From assembly GCA_946062035.1 (NCBI GenBank), contig CAMGTS010000012.1, positions 1 to 13,549 on the forward strand: 13,549 nucleotides of DNA. The letters are read 5' to 3'. The notes under the pieces were generated by a model. The model did no database searches and was not told the DNA's origin. It worked only from the letters and a program-made list of their open reading frames with translations. Shown one piece after another: positions 1 to 8,173 of this stretch. This DNA is from an uncultured Bacteroidales bacterium. GTDB lineage: Bacteria; Bacteroidota; Bacteroidia; Bacteroidales; UBA932. Numbering within the stretch: the stretch's first letter is position 1; every line of letters starts with the position of its first letter. The translations under genes and the position numbers were made by a program.

Positions 1-139
1 CGGCATAACCATCTTTCTCTTCTGTACGAATCTGCGTAACAACACACGGACCAGCCTCAATTACAGTGCAAGGGATATTCTTCCCGTCTGCACCGAATAC
101 GGATGTCATTCCGATTTTTTTGCCAATTAATCCAGGCAT
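1..139 (-). CDS. rplC: 50S ribosomal protein L3, N-terminal part
   Basis: Ribosomal protein L3 binds 23S rRNA near the peptidyl-transferase centre and is an early assembly protein. The visible 46 residues start [15 protein letters not shown] and continue through a [23 protein letters not shown] stretch that matches the L3 N-terminus (in E. coli MIGLVGKKVGMTRIF, then VTVIE and VTQV). The gene runs off the left edge, so only the start is present. The ATG complement lies at 137-139, after an A/T-rich stretch without a Shine-Dalgarno sequence, as usual in this phylum. rpsJ (S10), the customary upstream neighbour of rplC, is not present. The gene instead has its own promoter and a structured leader, so it appears to open its transcription unit. 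Identity is certain; operon content beyond the edge is inferred. Confidence 0.95.
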   Translation of the reverse strand, partial: MPGLIGKKIGMTSVFGADGKNIPCTVIEAGPCVVTQIRTEEKDGYA

Positions 140-269
140 TTTGATAATGTGTTTAAATTAAACATAGCCGCATTGCCACCTCCATCGGCACTCCCTGCAG
201 GCACTCTCACAGCGTCTCGCATGGTCAGTGCATAAAGTTGGGTACGACTCCCCTGCTTTTTGCAAGGGG
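140..269 (-). ncRNA. structured 5' leader of rplC, possible autoregulatory mRNA element
   Basis: Reading the minus strand from the promoter, about 125 nt precede the L3 start codon. Four hairpins can be drawn. The first (250-269) is CCCC(U)UGC / GCAGGGG with an AAAAA loop, right at the expected transcript 5' end. The second (201-231) has outer arms GCACT/AGTGC and an inner GCG/CGC stem. The third (174-190) is UGCC/GGCA. The fourth (151-163) is the A/T dyad GTTTAA-T-TTAAAC, just upstream of the start codon. Ribosomal protein operons are often feedback-controlled through such leaders (L4 acts on the S10 leader in enterobacteria). Control here is inference, and I do not recognise a named RNA family. 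Confidence 0.45.
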
Positions 270-272
270 CTG

Positions 273-303
273 CAAAGATAAGAGTTTTTCTCTAAATACC
301 AAA
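273..303 (-). promoter_or_regulatory. Bacteroidetes-type promoter for rplC
   Basis: On the minus strand the -33 element TTTG (complement of 300-303) is followed by exactly 19 nt and then the -7 element TATCTTTG (complement of 273-280). Both match the TTTG / TAnnTTTG consensus. Transcription should start near 267-269, about 130 nt before the L3 start codon. Confidence 0.8.
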
Positions 304-523
304 TATATAGCAGGCTAAGAGTATCCCCCGTACTAACATTGCTGATATTATTTCCCACAGGAAACAAAATCAACAACATCGACACTTTTAATCCCCACAG
401 GAAAAATTACAGGTTTCTCCCTATCAACTACTTCGCCATGAGATACTACGCATTGGCATCGAATTAACAGAACCATCTTAAAGAAGTACCATGTCGTTAA
501 TCATATTCGTTAGAACAGAGTTC
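304..523. other. non-coding gap between rplC promoter and SIMPL gene
   Basis: About 220 nt hold no gene I can support. The only visible structure is a pair of near-identical direct repeats, TCCCACAGGAAA at 353-364 and CCCCACAGGAAA at 393-404, 40 bp apart. No clear rho-independent terminator was found for the SIMPL gene that ends at 524. A 42-codon minus-strand frame (348-476) has no protein-like features. Confidence 0.5.
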
Positions 524-1219
524 TTAGTTCAGATAATAGACAACCGTAGTCACGACTCTGACCTTTTTCATGTAAGGGGTGGTCTCATCCAGGTCCTCGA
601 CAGAGAAGATTCCCTGATTAGCGGTCTTGAGCTTTCCGATCTTACGGTGCGAATCCTCCGCGAATTTCTGCGCAGAAGCTCTCGCATTGGCGGTAGCTTC
701 CTCAATCATCTTAGGCTTCAGTTCATTAAGCCCCGTGAAAGAATAGTTCGCATAGCCATTGACGGCAATTCCCTCTTTTGACATGTCAGACGCAATGGTC
801 GAAATCAGAGAGCGTACCTCATTTATCTTCGATGAGGAGACGGTCAACGATGTGTATATTTCGTAATTATACTCCGGCTTTTTGCTTGCATACGCATACT
901 GCTTTGCTAAATCCGTAAGCGAAGGTGAGGCCGTAAATATCTCATTTTCCGATATTCCGCCTTTTTTCAAATAAGCGGCTATTACCTTGACATTTTTGTC
1001 TACTTCGGCAAAAAGATTTGACATGTTGTTCCCTTGACAGGAAAAAGAAATATTCCAAAGCACCTTATCAGCAGGTACTTCCGTTTCAGACAATCCCTTG
1101 ACAGAGACCGTTCGCTCCATTGACTTAAACTTGACGATTCCGTTGCTCAGGGCTATGCCTCCACCGATGAGGCCCATTGCGATTATTATCGCCGCCAAAA
1201 CAATATTGTTGATTTTCAT
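524..1219 (-). CDS. SIMPL (DUF541) domain protein, membrane-anchored, periplasmic
   Basis: A 231-residue protein with one N-terminal hydrophobic segment (about residues 4-24, VLAAIIIAMGLIGGGIAL) and a long exported domain. The pattern RTVSVKGLSETEVPADKVLWNIS, a central TSLTVSSSKINEVRSLIS block and a conserved ATANARASAQKFAEDS helix near the C-terminus fit the SIMPL/DUF541 family (Oxidative-stress defence YggE and relatives). Family members are periplasmic or outer-membrane proteins of poorly defined role. The frame also opens 24 nt upstream (ATG at 1243). I prefer 1219 because the promoter -7 box at 1258-1265 would leave the upstream ATG almost leaderless, and the sequence just before the inner ATG (AGGAGA) is a rare Shine-Dalgarno-like site here. 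Divergent from eno. The catalytic or binding residues of the family are unknown, so no enzymatic role can be assigned. Confidence 0.85.
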   Translation of the reverse strand: MKINNIVLAAIIIAMGLIGGGIALSNGIVKFKSMERTVSVKGLSETEVPADKVLWNISFSCQGNNMSNLFAEVDKNVKVIAAYLKKGGISENEIFTASPSLTDLAKQYAYASKKPEYNYEIYTSLTVSSSKINEVRSLISTIASDMSKEGIAVNGYANYSFTGLNELKPKMIEEATANARASAQKFAEDSHRKIGKLKTANQGIFSVEDLDETTPYMKKVRVVTTVVYYLN

Positions 1220-1257
1220 TCTCCTATATCGTTTAACAAACATCCTTGCGGATAGTT

Positions 1258-1265
1258 CAAAGGTA
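1258..1265 (-). promoter_or_regulatory. -7 promoter element for the SIMPL gene
   Basis: The minus-strand octamer TACCTTTG matches TAnnTTTG. No TTTG is present 19-21 nt upstream, so the -33 half is weak. Predicted start of transcription is near 1252-1254, giving a leader of about 33 nt to the ATG at 1219. Confidence 0.5.
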
Positions 1266-1289
1266 ATAAAACTTCGTATAAAAAATTTA

Positions 1290-1297
1290 TAACTTTG
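1290..1297 (+). promoter_or_regulatory. -7 promoter element for eno
   Basis: TAACTTTG matches TAnnTTTG and lies about 46 nt upstream of the enolase ATG. A consensus TTTG is missing at the -33 position (1265-1271). The element is only 24 bp from the oppositely oriented -7 box of the SIMPL gene, so the two -33 regions overlap. Confidence 0.5.
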
Positions 1298-1340
1298 CGG
1301 CGCTTTGCAAAAAGAGAGATTTTAACTTATTAAAATATAG

Positions 1341-2651
<1,311 letters not shown>

Positions 2652-2668
2652 CCCTTAGCTGAACAATC

Positions 2669-2703
2669 AAAAGGGAGGGTTTATGACTCTCCCTTTTTTA
2701 TTA
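2669..2703 (+). terminator. rho-independent terminator of eno
   Basis: An 11-bp stem pairs AAAAGGGAGGG (2669-2679) with the segment at 2687-2697 (one G-U pair), around a 7-nt loop. It is followed by a T-rich tract. It lies 17 nt after the enolase stop codon. Confidence 0.9.
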
Positions 2704-2833
2704 CCCGAACACCCGAAGCTGCACATGGAGCATCTTCAATTAGAGAAATCACATACAACATTTTAATACATAGGCGTTTTTGTATGAGCTTACGAAAACG
2801 GGAGTCATACGACAGCCTGATATCAGAAGAAAA

Positions 2834-3100
2834 ATGACAAAGAACGTTTTATACAAGACACAGGGTACCTGCTCTCAATTCATTGAAATAGAAGCGGATG
2901 AAAATAAAATTATAACCAAGTTGACCGTATTCGGCGGCTGCAGCGGCAATCTAAAAGGAATCGCCGCACTTGCGGTAGGAATGCGCCTTGACGAGCTTAA
3001 GAACAAGTTCAGAGGCATTACCTGCGGAAGCAAAAGCACAAGCTGCCCGGACCAGATCAGCAGAGCGGCAGAACAACTCGAAAAAGAGTACGACAAATAA
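2834..3100 (+). CDS. TSCPD-domain protein, TIGR03905-like, four conserved cysteines
   Basis: An 88-residue protein that looks like the small stand-alone TSCPD family. It carries four cysteines, C13 (QGTCS), C36 (FGGCSGNLKGI), C64 (GITCGSKS) and C71 (TSCPDQ), which suggest a metal site. The same domain occurs at the C-terminus of some ribonucleotide reductases, but stand-alone members have no established function. I start at the ATG at 2834. The frame can be extended to a TTG at 2780, but the extra 18 residues are not family-like. Only 12 nt separate its stop from umuD, so it probably forms the first gene of an operon with umuDC. No consensus promoter is evident between 2704 and 2833. A nucleic-acid or nucleotide role is inference from the neighbours. 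Confidence 0.85.
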   Translation: MTKNVLYKTQGTCSQFIEIEADENKIITKLTVFGGCSGNLKGIAALAVGMRLDELKNKFRGITCGSKSTSCPDQISRAAEQLEKEYDK

Positions 3101-3112
3101 CGTTATCGTATA

Positions 3113-3535
3113 ATGGAAATTCACGGTGCCGACCAGACCCAATCCGGAACACAGGTAAAAAAGGGATTTTCCGCTCAGGCGCATGATTACATGGAAAGAG
3201 GTATAGACCTCAACAGGGAACTCATACATAATCCCGCCTCCACTTTTTTCGGAAGAGTGAGCGGAGACGCCATGTCAGGCGCAGGGTTGGAAGAAGATGA
3301 TATAGTGGTGATTGACAAGTCTTTACAAGCAAAAGACGGAGACATTGCCGTATGCTATATTGACGGAGAATTCACTCTGAGGAGAGTCAGCGTCGATGGG
3401 GAATTTCTCTGGCTTACCGCAGATAATCCCAAATACAGAAAAATCAAAGTAGACAAAAGCGAGGAATTTCCTATTTGGGGAGTCGTAACCTATTCAATCA
3501 AGGACATCCGCAGAAAAAATGGAGGAAAAGCCTGA
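3113..3535 (+). CDS. umuD: UmuD homologue (S24 peptidase fold) lacking the catalytic dyad
   Basis: UmuD is the accessory subunit of DNA polymerase V; normally RecA filament triggers it to cut itself after about 24 residues, giving active UmuD'. This 140-residue protein aligns with E. coli UmuD without gaps: GFSAQAHDYMERGIDLNRELI matches GFPSPAADYVEQRIDLNQLLI, and DGDIAVCYIDGEFTLRRV matches the strand carrying the catalytic lysine. At the key positions it differs. The nucleophile serine of SGDSM is A53 (SGDAM, codon GCC at 3269-3271). The lysine is R90 (codon AGG at 3380-3382). The cleaved Cys-Gly or Ala-Gly bond is K17-G18. Self-cleavage should therefore be impossible. The frame cannot be extended upstream because of a stop five codons before the ATG. 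The 3' end overlaps umuC by 17 nt, implying translational coupling. The fold and operon are intact, so it reads as a functional non-cleaving partner, not a pseudogene. Confidence 0.92.
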   Translation: MEIHGADQTQSGTQVKKGFSAQAHDYMERGIDLNRELIHNPASTFFGRVSGDAMSGAGLEEDDIVVIDKSLQAKDGDIAVCYIDGEFTLRRVSVDGEFLWLTADNPKYRKIKVDKSEEFPIWGVVTYSIKDIRRKNGGKA

Positions 3536-4859
3536 TATTGTCCATGCCGGCCATTTTTTCGGTGTGATGGACTGCAACAATTTTTTCGTCTCATGCGAGA
3601 GAGTGTTTAACCCTTCATTAGAGGGGAAGCCTGTTGTAGTACTTTCCAACAACGACGGCTGTGCCGTAAGCAGAAGCAACGAAGCTAAAAAAATCGGAAT
3701 AGCGATGGGTACTCCGGCATTTAAAATCGAACAGGAGTACATCTCCCGTGGAATCAATATAGAGATGTGCTCTTCCAACTACACCCTCTATTCCGATATG
3801 AGCAGAAGGGTTTTCTCTGTATTGCAAAGCCTGATTCAAGGAGCTCAGCCCTATTCCATAGATGAATCCTTCATAGACTTCAAAGGGATGGAGAAGAAGG
3901 ACATCGACAAAAAGGGGCGGGAAATCGCATACAAGGTCAGAAAGTTTACCGGGATACCCGTTTCGGTCGGAGTAGCCCACTCCCTTACCCTCGCAAAGGC
4001 CGCCACAAAATTCGCCAAGAAGTACAAAGGCTATAGAGGCTACTGCATGATCGACACCGATGAGCAGCGTGTCAAAGCCCTAAAACTCATGGATATAGGC
4101 GATGTGTGGGGTATTGGAAGAAGAAGTTCCAAGAGACTTTTGTCAGAAGGGATTCTCTCAGCATACGATTTTACAAAGATTTCACCCTATGAGGTAAAAA
4201 AGAAGATGGGGATAAACGGTCTGCGAACCCATATCGAGCTTTTGGGAAAGCCCGCTGTTGAAATCGACAGGCATGCTGATAAACAAAGCATTACGACAAG
4301 CAGAAGTTTCGGGGACATGGTAAGCGACAAGGAACAAATGAGCATAGCCGTTTCTAATTTCGCCGCATCGTGTGCAGAAAAACTCAGGGAGCAGCACTCT
4401 GCCGCACGGTTTGTCACAGTCTATATCACGACCAACTATTTTCGGCAAGATCTGCCCCAATATGACAATGCCGCCATTATTGAGTTTCCAGAAGCCACAA
4501 ATTCAACTGTCGATATCGTAAAAGAGAGCGTCAAAGCTTTGGAGGAAATTTTCAAAGGAGGCTACAAATACAAAAAAGCCGGTGTCATATTGAGTGGCAT
4601 TATTCCGGAAAGCCATATCCAACAGAACATCTTCGTAGAGAGCAACTACGAAAAAATGAAGAACATAAGCAACCTGTTAGACGAAGTAAACCGTAAATAC
4701 GGGCGCAACAAATTGCATCTTGCGATTCAAGGCAAATCAGCCGTTTACAACCACCATTCCGAAGAACCGCGGGAAGAGAAATGGGAGATGAAAAGAGAGC
4801 ATCTTTCCGGAAACTATACGACATCCCTGCGGGACATTATAACAATCAAGGCTCACTGA
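3519..4859 (+). CDS. umuC: Y-family DNA polymerase UmuC (polymerase V catalytic subunit)
   Basis: Error-prone translesion polymerase that copies damaged templates with UmuD. The 446 residues cover the whole family length. Landmarks: the first metal-binding Asp D18 in GVMDCNNFFVSCERVF; KPVVVLSNNDGCAVSRS; SSNYTLYSDMSRRV; the second acidic pair D115-E116 in YSIDESFIDF; SVGVAHSLTLAKAATKFAKK; the helix-hairpin region DVWGIGRRSSKRL; the little-finger region from about residue 250 (SRSFGDMVSD); and the UmuC-type C-terminus ending WEMKREHLSGNYTTSLRDI. The ATG at 3519 is chosen because the alternative Met17 would remove the first beta-strand that leads to D18. It overlaps umuD by 17 nt. Convergent with the M3 peptidase gene, with only 23 nt between stops and no clear terminator. 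All catalytic residues are present, unlike in its UmuD partner. Confidence 0.96.
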   Translation: MEEKPDIVHAGHFFGVMDCNNFFVSCERVFNPSLEGKPVVVLSNNDGCAVSRSNEAKKIGIAMGTPAFKIEQEYISRGINIEMCSSNYTLYSDMSRRVFSVLQSLIQGAQPYSIDESFIDFKGMEKKDIDKKGREIAYKVRKFTGIPVSVGVAHSLTLAKAATKFAKKYKGYRGYCMIDTDEQRVKALKLMDIGDVWGIGRRSSKRLLSEGILSAYDFTKISPYEVKKKMGINGLRTHIELLGKPAVEIDRHADKQSITTSRSFGDMVSDKEQMSIAVSNFAASCAEKLREQHSAARFVTVYITTNYFRQDLPQYDNAAIIEFPEATNSTVDIVKESVKALEEIFKGGYKYKKAGVILSGIIPESHIQQNIFVESNYEKMKNISNLLDEVNRKYGRNKLHLAIQGKSAVYNHHSEEPREEKWEMKREHLSGNYTTSLRDIITIKAH

Positions 4860-4882
4860 CTCCACCCCCACATCCTGCACTC

Positions 4883-6934
4883 TTAAACAAGCTTTCTCCC
4901 CATCCCCTGCGCTTTCATAAGTGCGTTTATCTTAGGATCTCTGCCTCTGAAACGCCTGTAAAGCACATCGGCATCTTCGATATTTCCACGTGACAAGATA
5001 TTTTTCCTGAAGCTCTCCGCAACTTCTTTCGAGAAAACGCCTTTCTTCTTAAAAAGTTCAAATGCATCAGCCTCAAGCACTTCCGCCCATTTATAAGAAT
5101 AATATCCCGCTGAATATCCACCTGCGAAAATATGCGTGAAACTTGGTATGAACGCAGTCCCCTCTACTTGCGGAAGTATATCGCACTTCTTCCTCGCCTT
5201 GCGCTCCAGTTCCAAGACATCCCCCTCATGTGAAGTCGTCAAAGTGTGCAATGCCATATCGGTAATGCCGAATGTCAACTGCCTGACACAGGCATATCCG
5301 CTATTAAAATTACGGGAGCGTATTATCCTGTCTATCAGTTCATCGGGGATATCCTCCCCCGTTTTATAATGTTTCGCCCAAAGTTTCAGGAACTCCTTTT
5401 CTGTCGCGAAATTTTCCATTATCTGCGACGGAAGTTCTACAAAGTCACGGGCCACATTTGTTCCGGTCAGTGAAGAATACCTACCCTCAGCAAGTATTCC
5501 GTTGAGCGCATGGCCGAATTCATGTAGAACAGTAGTCACTTCTCCGAATGTCAATAAAGAGGGACTTTCGGTTGTCGGCTTCGTAAAATTGCAGACTATC
5601 GACACCAAAGGACGTTCCTCTTTTCCTGATGCGTTCACACCTTGCTCTCTGAAACTTGTCATCCAGGCACCTCCGCTTTTGCTCGCACGTGGATAATAGT
5701 CAGCATAGAACAGAGCCATTTCTTTTCCCTTAGCGTCGAAAACCTCATACACTTTTACATCTCTGTGATACACAGGGAATTGCTGAGCTTCTATAAACTT
5801 CAGGCCATAAAGCTTTTCCGCCAAAAGAAACAAGGCTTTCTGTACACTCTCAAGTTTGAAATACGGTTTGAGCAGAGAGTCGTCTACATTATATTTCTTT
5901 ACCCTCAGTTTCTCAGCCCAATATGCAAAATCCCATGGCATTAGAGTGAACTGACTGTCTTTTAAGGATTTCCGTGCATAATCCTCTATTCTTTTGACAT
6001 CACGTTTTCCATAAGGAAGGGAACGCTCAAGCAACCGGCTCAAGAAAGAATTGACGTTCCGGGTATTTTTCGCCATCCTGTTCCTAAGAGCATAGGCCGC
6101 ATACGTTTTGTATCCGAGTATGTTCGCACTTCTTAATCTCAGAGAGAGTACTTCCTTGATTATCTTAGTGTTATCAAACTTACCCGAAACACATTTCGTT
6201 GAAGAGGCTCTCCAGATTCTTTCTCTCAGATCTCTGCGCTCACTATATTTCAGAAATGCGTTCAGACTCGGTGCCTGCAAGGTAAACACCCAACCCTTTA
6301 TTTTTCTCTCTTCCGCCTCTGCCGCCGCAGCCTCTATCGCAAACTCTGGAAGTCCCTTTAAATCAGATTCATCAGTTATTGTAAGAATGAATTCATTGGT
6401 GGCATCCAAAGCGTTTTTTCCGAACTGCAGACTCAGCAGCGAGAGCTTTTCGACAATCTTCGACAATTCCTTCTTTTTATCCTCCGGCAAATTCGCGCCA
6501 TTCTCCAAAAAACCTTTGTAAGTTTTTTCCAGCAGACGAAACTCCTCGATATCCAAATTGAGTCTGCCTCGTTTCCGCCAGATAAATTTTACCTTTTTGA
6601 ACAAATTGTCGTTGAAACCGATATACAGCGACAATTTTGTCAATTCGGGAGAAATCTCCTCAGCGATTTTATGCATCGTCTCTGAGGACAGGCACTCGTT
6701 CAGATTGAAAAAGATTCCCGAAACTATGTCTAACTTATTTCCGCAATAATGCAAAGCCTCGATTGTGTTCTTAAAGGTGGGAGTATCCTGATTATTAATT
6801 ACAGCATCTACCTCTTTATAAGCGTCACTCAGGGCCTCTCTAAAGGCCGGAAGATAGTCGCTCTCCTTGATTTTGTCGAAAGCGGGAGCGCCCCACTTTT
6901 TGTCAAAAGGGGTAAAAATCACATTTTGAGTCAT
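4883..6934 (-). CDS. dcp: M3-family zinc oligopeptidase, peptidyl-dipeptidase Dcp type
   Basis: Zinc metallopeptidase that degrades short peptides, probably removing C-terminal dipeptides. The 683 residues match the family's size. The zinc motif HEFGH is at 471-475 (H471, H475 ligands, E472 catalytic), and the third ligand is E500 in the RDFVELPSQIMENFATE block. SLTGTNVARDFVE resembles Dcp more than OpdA. The C-terminal substrate-binding tyrosine-rich loop is visible as FAGGYSAGYYSYKWAEVLEADAFELF. The N-terminal FDKIKESDYLPAFREAL start is also typical. No signal peptide, so cytosolic, like E. coli Dcp and OpdA; this contrasts with exported versions in some relatives. It is the last gene of an operon, 10 nt after the lipoprotein gene. 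The precise choice Dcp versus OpdA is a judgement from motifs. Confidence 0.93.
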   Translation of the reverse strand: MTQNVIFTPFDKKWGAPAFDKIKESDYLPAFREALSDAYKEVDAVINNQDTPTFKNTIEALHYCGNKLDIVSGIFFNLNECLSSETMHKIAEEISPELTKLSLYIGFNDNLFKKVKFIWRKRGRLNLDIEEFRLLEKTYKGFLENGANLPEDKKKELSKIVEKLSLLSLQFGKNALDATNEFILTITDESDLKGLPEFAIEAAAAEAEERKIKGWVFTLQAPSLNAFLKYSERRDLRERIWRASSTKCVSGKFDNTKIIKEVLSLRLRSANILGYKTYAAYALRNRMAKNTRNVNSFLSRLLERSLPYGKRDVKRIEDYARKSLKDSQFTLMPWDFAYWAEKLRVKKYNVDDSLLKPYFKLESVQKALFLLAEKLYGLKFIEAQQFPVYHRDVKVYEVFDAKGKEMALFYADYYPRASKSGGAWMTSFREQGVNASGKEERPLVSIVCNFTKPTTESPSLLTFGEVTTVLHEFGHALNGILAEGRYSSLTGTNVARDFVELPSQIMENFATEKEFLKLWAKHYKTGEDIPDELIDRIIRSRNFNSGYACVRQLTFGITDMALHTLTTSHEGDVLELERKARKKCDILPQVEGTAFIPSFTHIFAGGYSAGYYSYKWAEVLEADAFELFKKKGVFSKEVAESFRKNILSRGNIEDADVLYRRFRGRDPKINALMKAQGMGRKLV

Positions 6935-6944
6935 ATAAATCCTC

Positions 6945-7829
6945 TTACTGAACCTGAATTACAAGATATTTCGTCTGCTCCCAAAAGTTTTCGGGATCTG
7001 AAATCGTAAGAACCGATTCGCCATTAACCTGCTCTACGGCATAGGTTCCCTTAGGGTGGATAGAGATCACCTTGGCCTTTGCAGAATTAGTGTTTATAGT
7101 AGAGACCTCTCTGTAGTCTATTTTTATAAACGCCTTTTTTTCAGCCTGATAAGAGATTTTTGAAGATTTGAACAGACCTCCCTTTGTAAGGACTCCTACC
7201 TTTATCAGCTCATCCTTGGTTCCGACTATATAGTAGGCTGAATAAATCTGCTTATCCTGTGATGAAATGGTATTTTTCATCTCCTCGCCCTCGCTGCTGA
7301 GCGTCTCGACATCTTGCTGAAGACCTGCGACGACCTTGTCCAAGGTCTCTATCTTTTCATCCTTAGCCTTGATGATCTGCTCTTTTTCAGCCAATTGAGT
7401 CGAAAGATCCGCAATAATCTTGGATTTTTCCTCCAATTCCTGACGCATTGCGTTCAGCCTTTTCTTAAACTGAATCGACTTGATATTACTGTCTTTCTTA
7501 AGTTCATCAATTTTTGCTTTATACTGCTCGATTGCACTCTGGATGGCCGATATATCCGATTGAATGTGTTCTTTCTGATTTTCAGGAACATTCTCTTTTG
7601 TAGCCTCTACAGAAAGAATCTGCTCACTCTCTCTGATAGATGTAAGACCGCTCTCTATTTCATTAAGTGCGGCGAAAATCTCGTCCAACTGATTTTTCTG
7701 GGTTCCGTAACTGCCTTGAAGTGAATCAAGTTGAGCCTGCAACTCTTTATATTTCCCCGACTGTTCTACGCAAGAACTTAAAAAGACGACTGAAAACAGT
7801 GTCGCTGCCAATAAAAATATACGTTTCAT
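6945..7829 (-). CDS. coiled-coil lipoprotein with a C-terminal YIVGTKDEL-type domain
   Basis: A 294-residue lipoprotein: a short signal peptide ends in the lipobox LSSC with the acylated Cys at position 20. Residues about 26-200 are rich in heptad-like Leu/Ile/Glu/Lys (QAQLDSLQG, KRLNAMRQELEEKSKIIADL, KEQIIKAKDEKIETLDKV) and should form a long coiled coil. A compact C-terminal part (about 205-294) begins YSAYYIVGTKDELIKVGVLTKGG and contains SIHPKGTYAVEQ and ISDPENFWEQTKYLVI. This architecture recurs in many Bacteroidota lipoproteins of unknown function. It sits between the zinc-ribbon gene, with which it shares an ATGA overlap (7826-7829), and the M3 peptidase. An envelope scaffold or tether role is inference. 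The residues after Cys20 (VEQSG) are not strongly acidic, so surface export through the Bacteroidetes export signal is not evident. Confidence 0.88.
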   Translation of the reverse strand: MKRIFLLAATLFSVVFLSSCVEQSGKYKELQAQLDSLQGSYGTQKNQLDEIFAALNEIESGLTSIRESEQILSVEATKENVPENQKEHIQSDISAIQSAIEQYKAKIDELKKDSNIKSIQFKKRLNAMRQELEEKSKIIADLSTQLAEKEQIIKAKDEKIETLDKVVAGLQQDVETLSSEGEEMKNTISSQDKQIYSAYYIVGTKDELIKVGVLTKGGLFKSSKISYQAEKKAFIKIDYREVSTINTNSAKAKVISIHPKGTYAVEQVNGESVLTISDPENFWEQTKYLVIQVQ

Positions 7830-8173
7830 AACGAAACGAATTTAGTCAATATTTTACAGACACCGCTTACAGCAGATACTATTTTTAGCAAAAAAGTCGC
7901 ATTCGATTTTGCGAGCCACAAGACGCTTTTTCTTATGTTTCTGACTTCGTTGCTATTACCCATGCTTTTAACCGTCTGCCTCCTGAGTCGGTTATTGTAA
8001 TACGACCTACAGTCATCCGAACAAAATTTTTTGTCTATTCTCCCTGTTATTCTACCTCCGCATACCGGACATGTCCTGTATTCATCATCATTTTCCGCAC
8101 ATCCGCACCCCACATAAGTGTCGTGATTTTCCGCTATACCCGCCTTTCCGTTTCTTCGGTCATTATTTTCCAT
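7826..8173 (-). CDS. small zinc-ribbon protein (DUF2116-like) with hydrophobic tail
   Basis: A 115-residue protein. A treble-clef-like zinc ribbon is clear: C35-P-V-C38-G-G, then C51-S-D-D-C55, followed by RSYYNNRLRRQ, as in DUF2116-type Bacteroidetes proteins. Two further cysteines (C23, C25) lie in the linker before it. After about residue 80 the usual C-terminal domain is absent; the end is a short hydrophobic, basic stretch (ATFLLKIVSAVSGVCKILTKFVSL), possibly a membrane-associated amphipathic helix. The stop codon overlaps the start of the lipoprotein gene as ATGA, indicating translational coupling. I found no consensus promoter in the 340 nt upstream. Function unknown; membrane attachment and a regulatory role are inference. 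The ATG is the first after the non-coding region and places the ribbon normally. Confidence 0.75.
   Translation of the reverse strand: MENNDRRNGKAGIAENHDTYVGCGCAENDDEYRTCPVCGGRITGRIDKKFCSDDCRSYYNNRLRRQTVKSMGNSNEVRNIRKSVLWLAKSNATFLLKIVSAVSGVCKILTKFVSL

Noticed and set aside
158..385. 75-codon minus-strand reading frame between rplC and the SIMPL gene
   Set aside because: It spans the consensus rplC promoter and the leader hairpins, and its translation (many Cys, Arg, Trp) does not look like a protein.
348..476. 42-codon minus-strand frame containing the repeated FPVG-coding direct repeat
   Set aside because: No promoter, no family resemblance; length is expected by chance.
1220..1243. Upstream ATG of the SIMPL gene
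   Set aside because: It would lie within about 10 nt of the expected transcript start, while the inner ATG has a purine-rich AGGAGA site and directly precedes the membrane segment.
2780..2833. TTG-initiated N-terminal extension of the TSCPD protein
   Set aside because: The added residues are not family-like and the ATG at 2834 gives the usual length and start.
3097..3106. Perfect 10-bp palindrome ATAACGTTAT just before umuD, considered as an SOS/LexA operator
   Set aside because: It overlaps the stop of the preceding gene, has no second copy or known LexA-box form, and 10-bp palindromes of this composition are frequent by chance.
3113..3535. Calling umuD a pseudogene because of the missing catalytic residues
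   Set aside because: The reading frame, fold motifs, length and overlap with an intact umuC are all preserved, which fits selection for a non-catalytic role.
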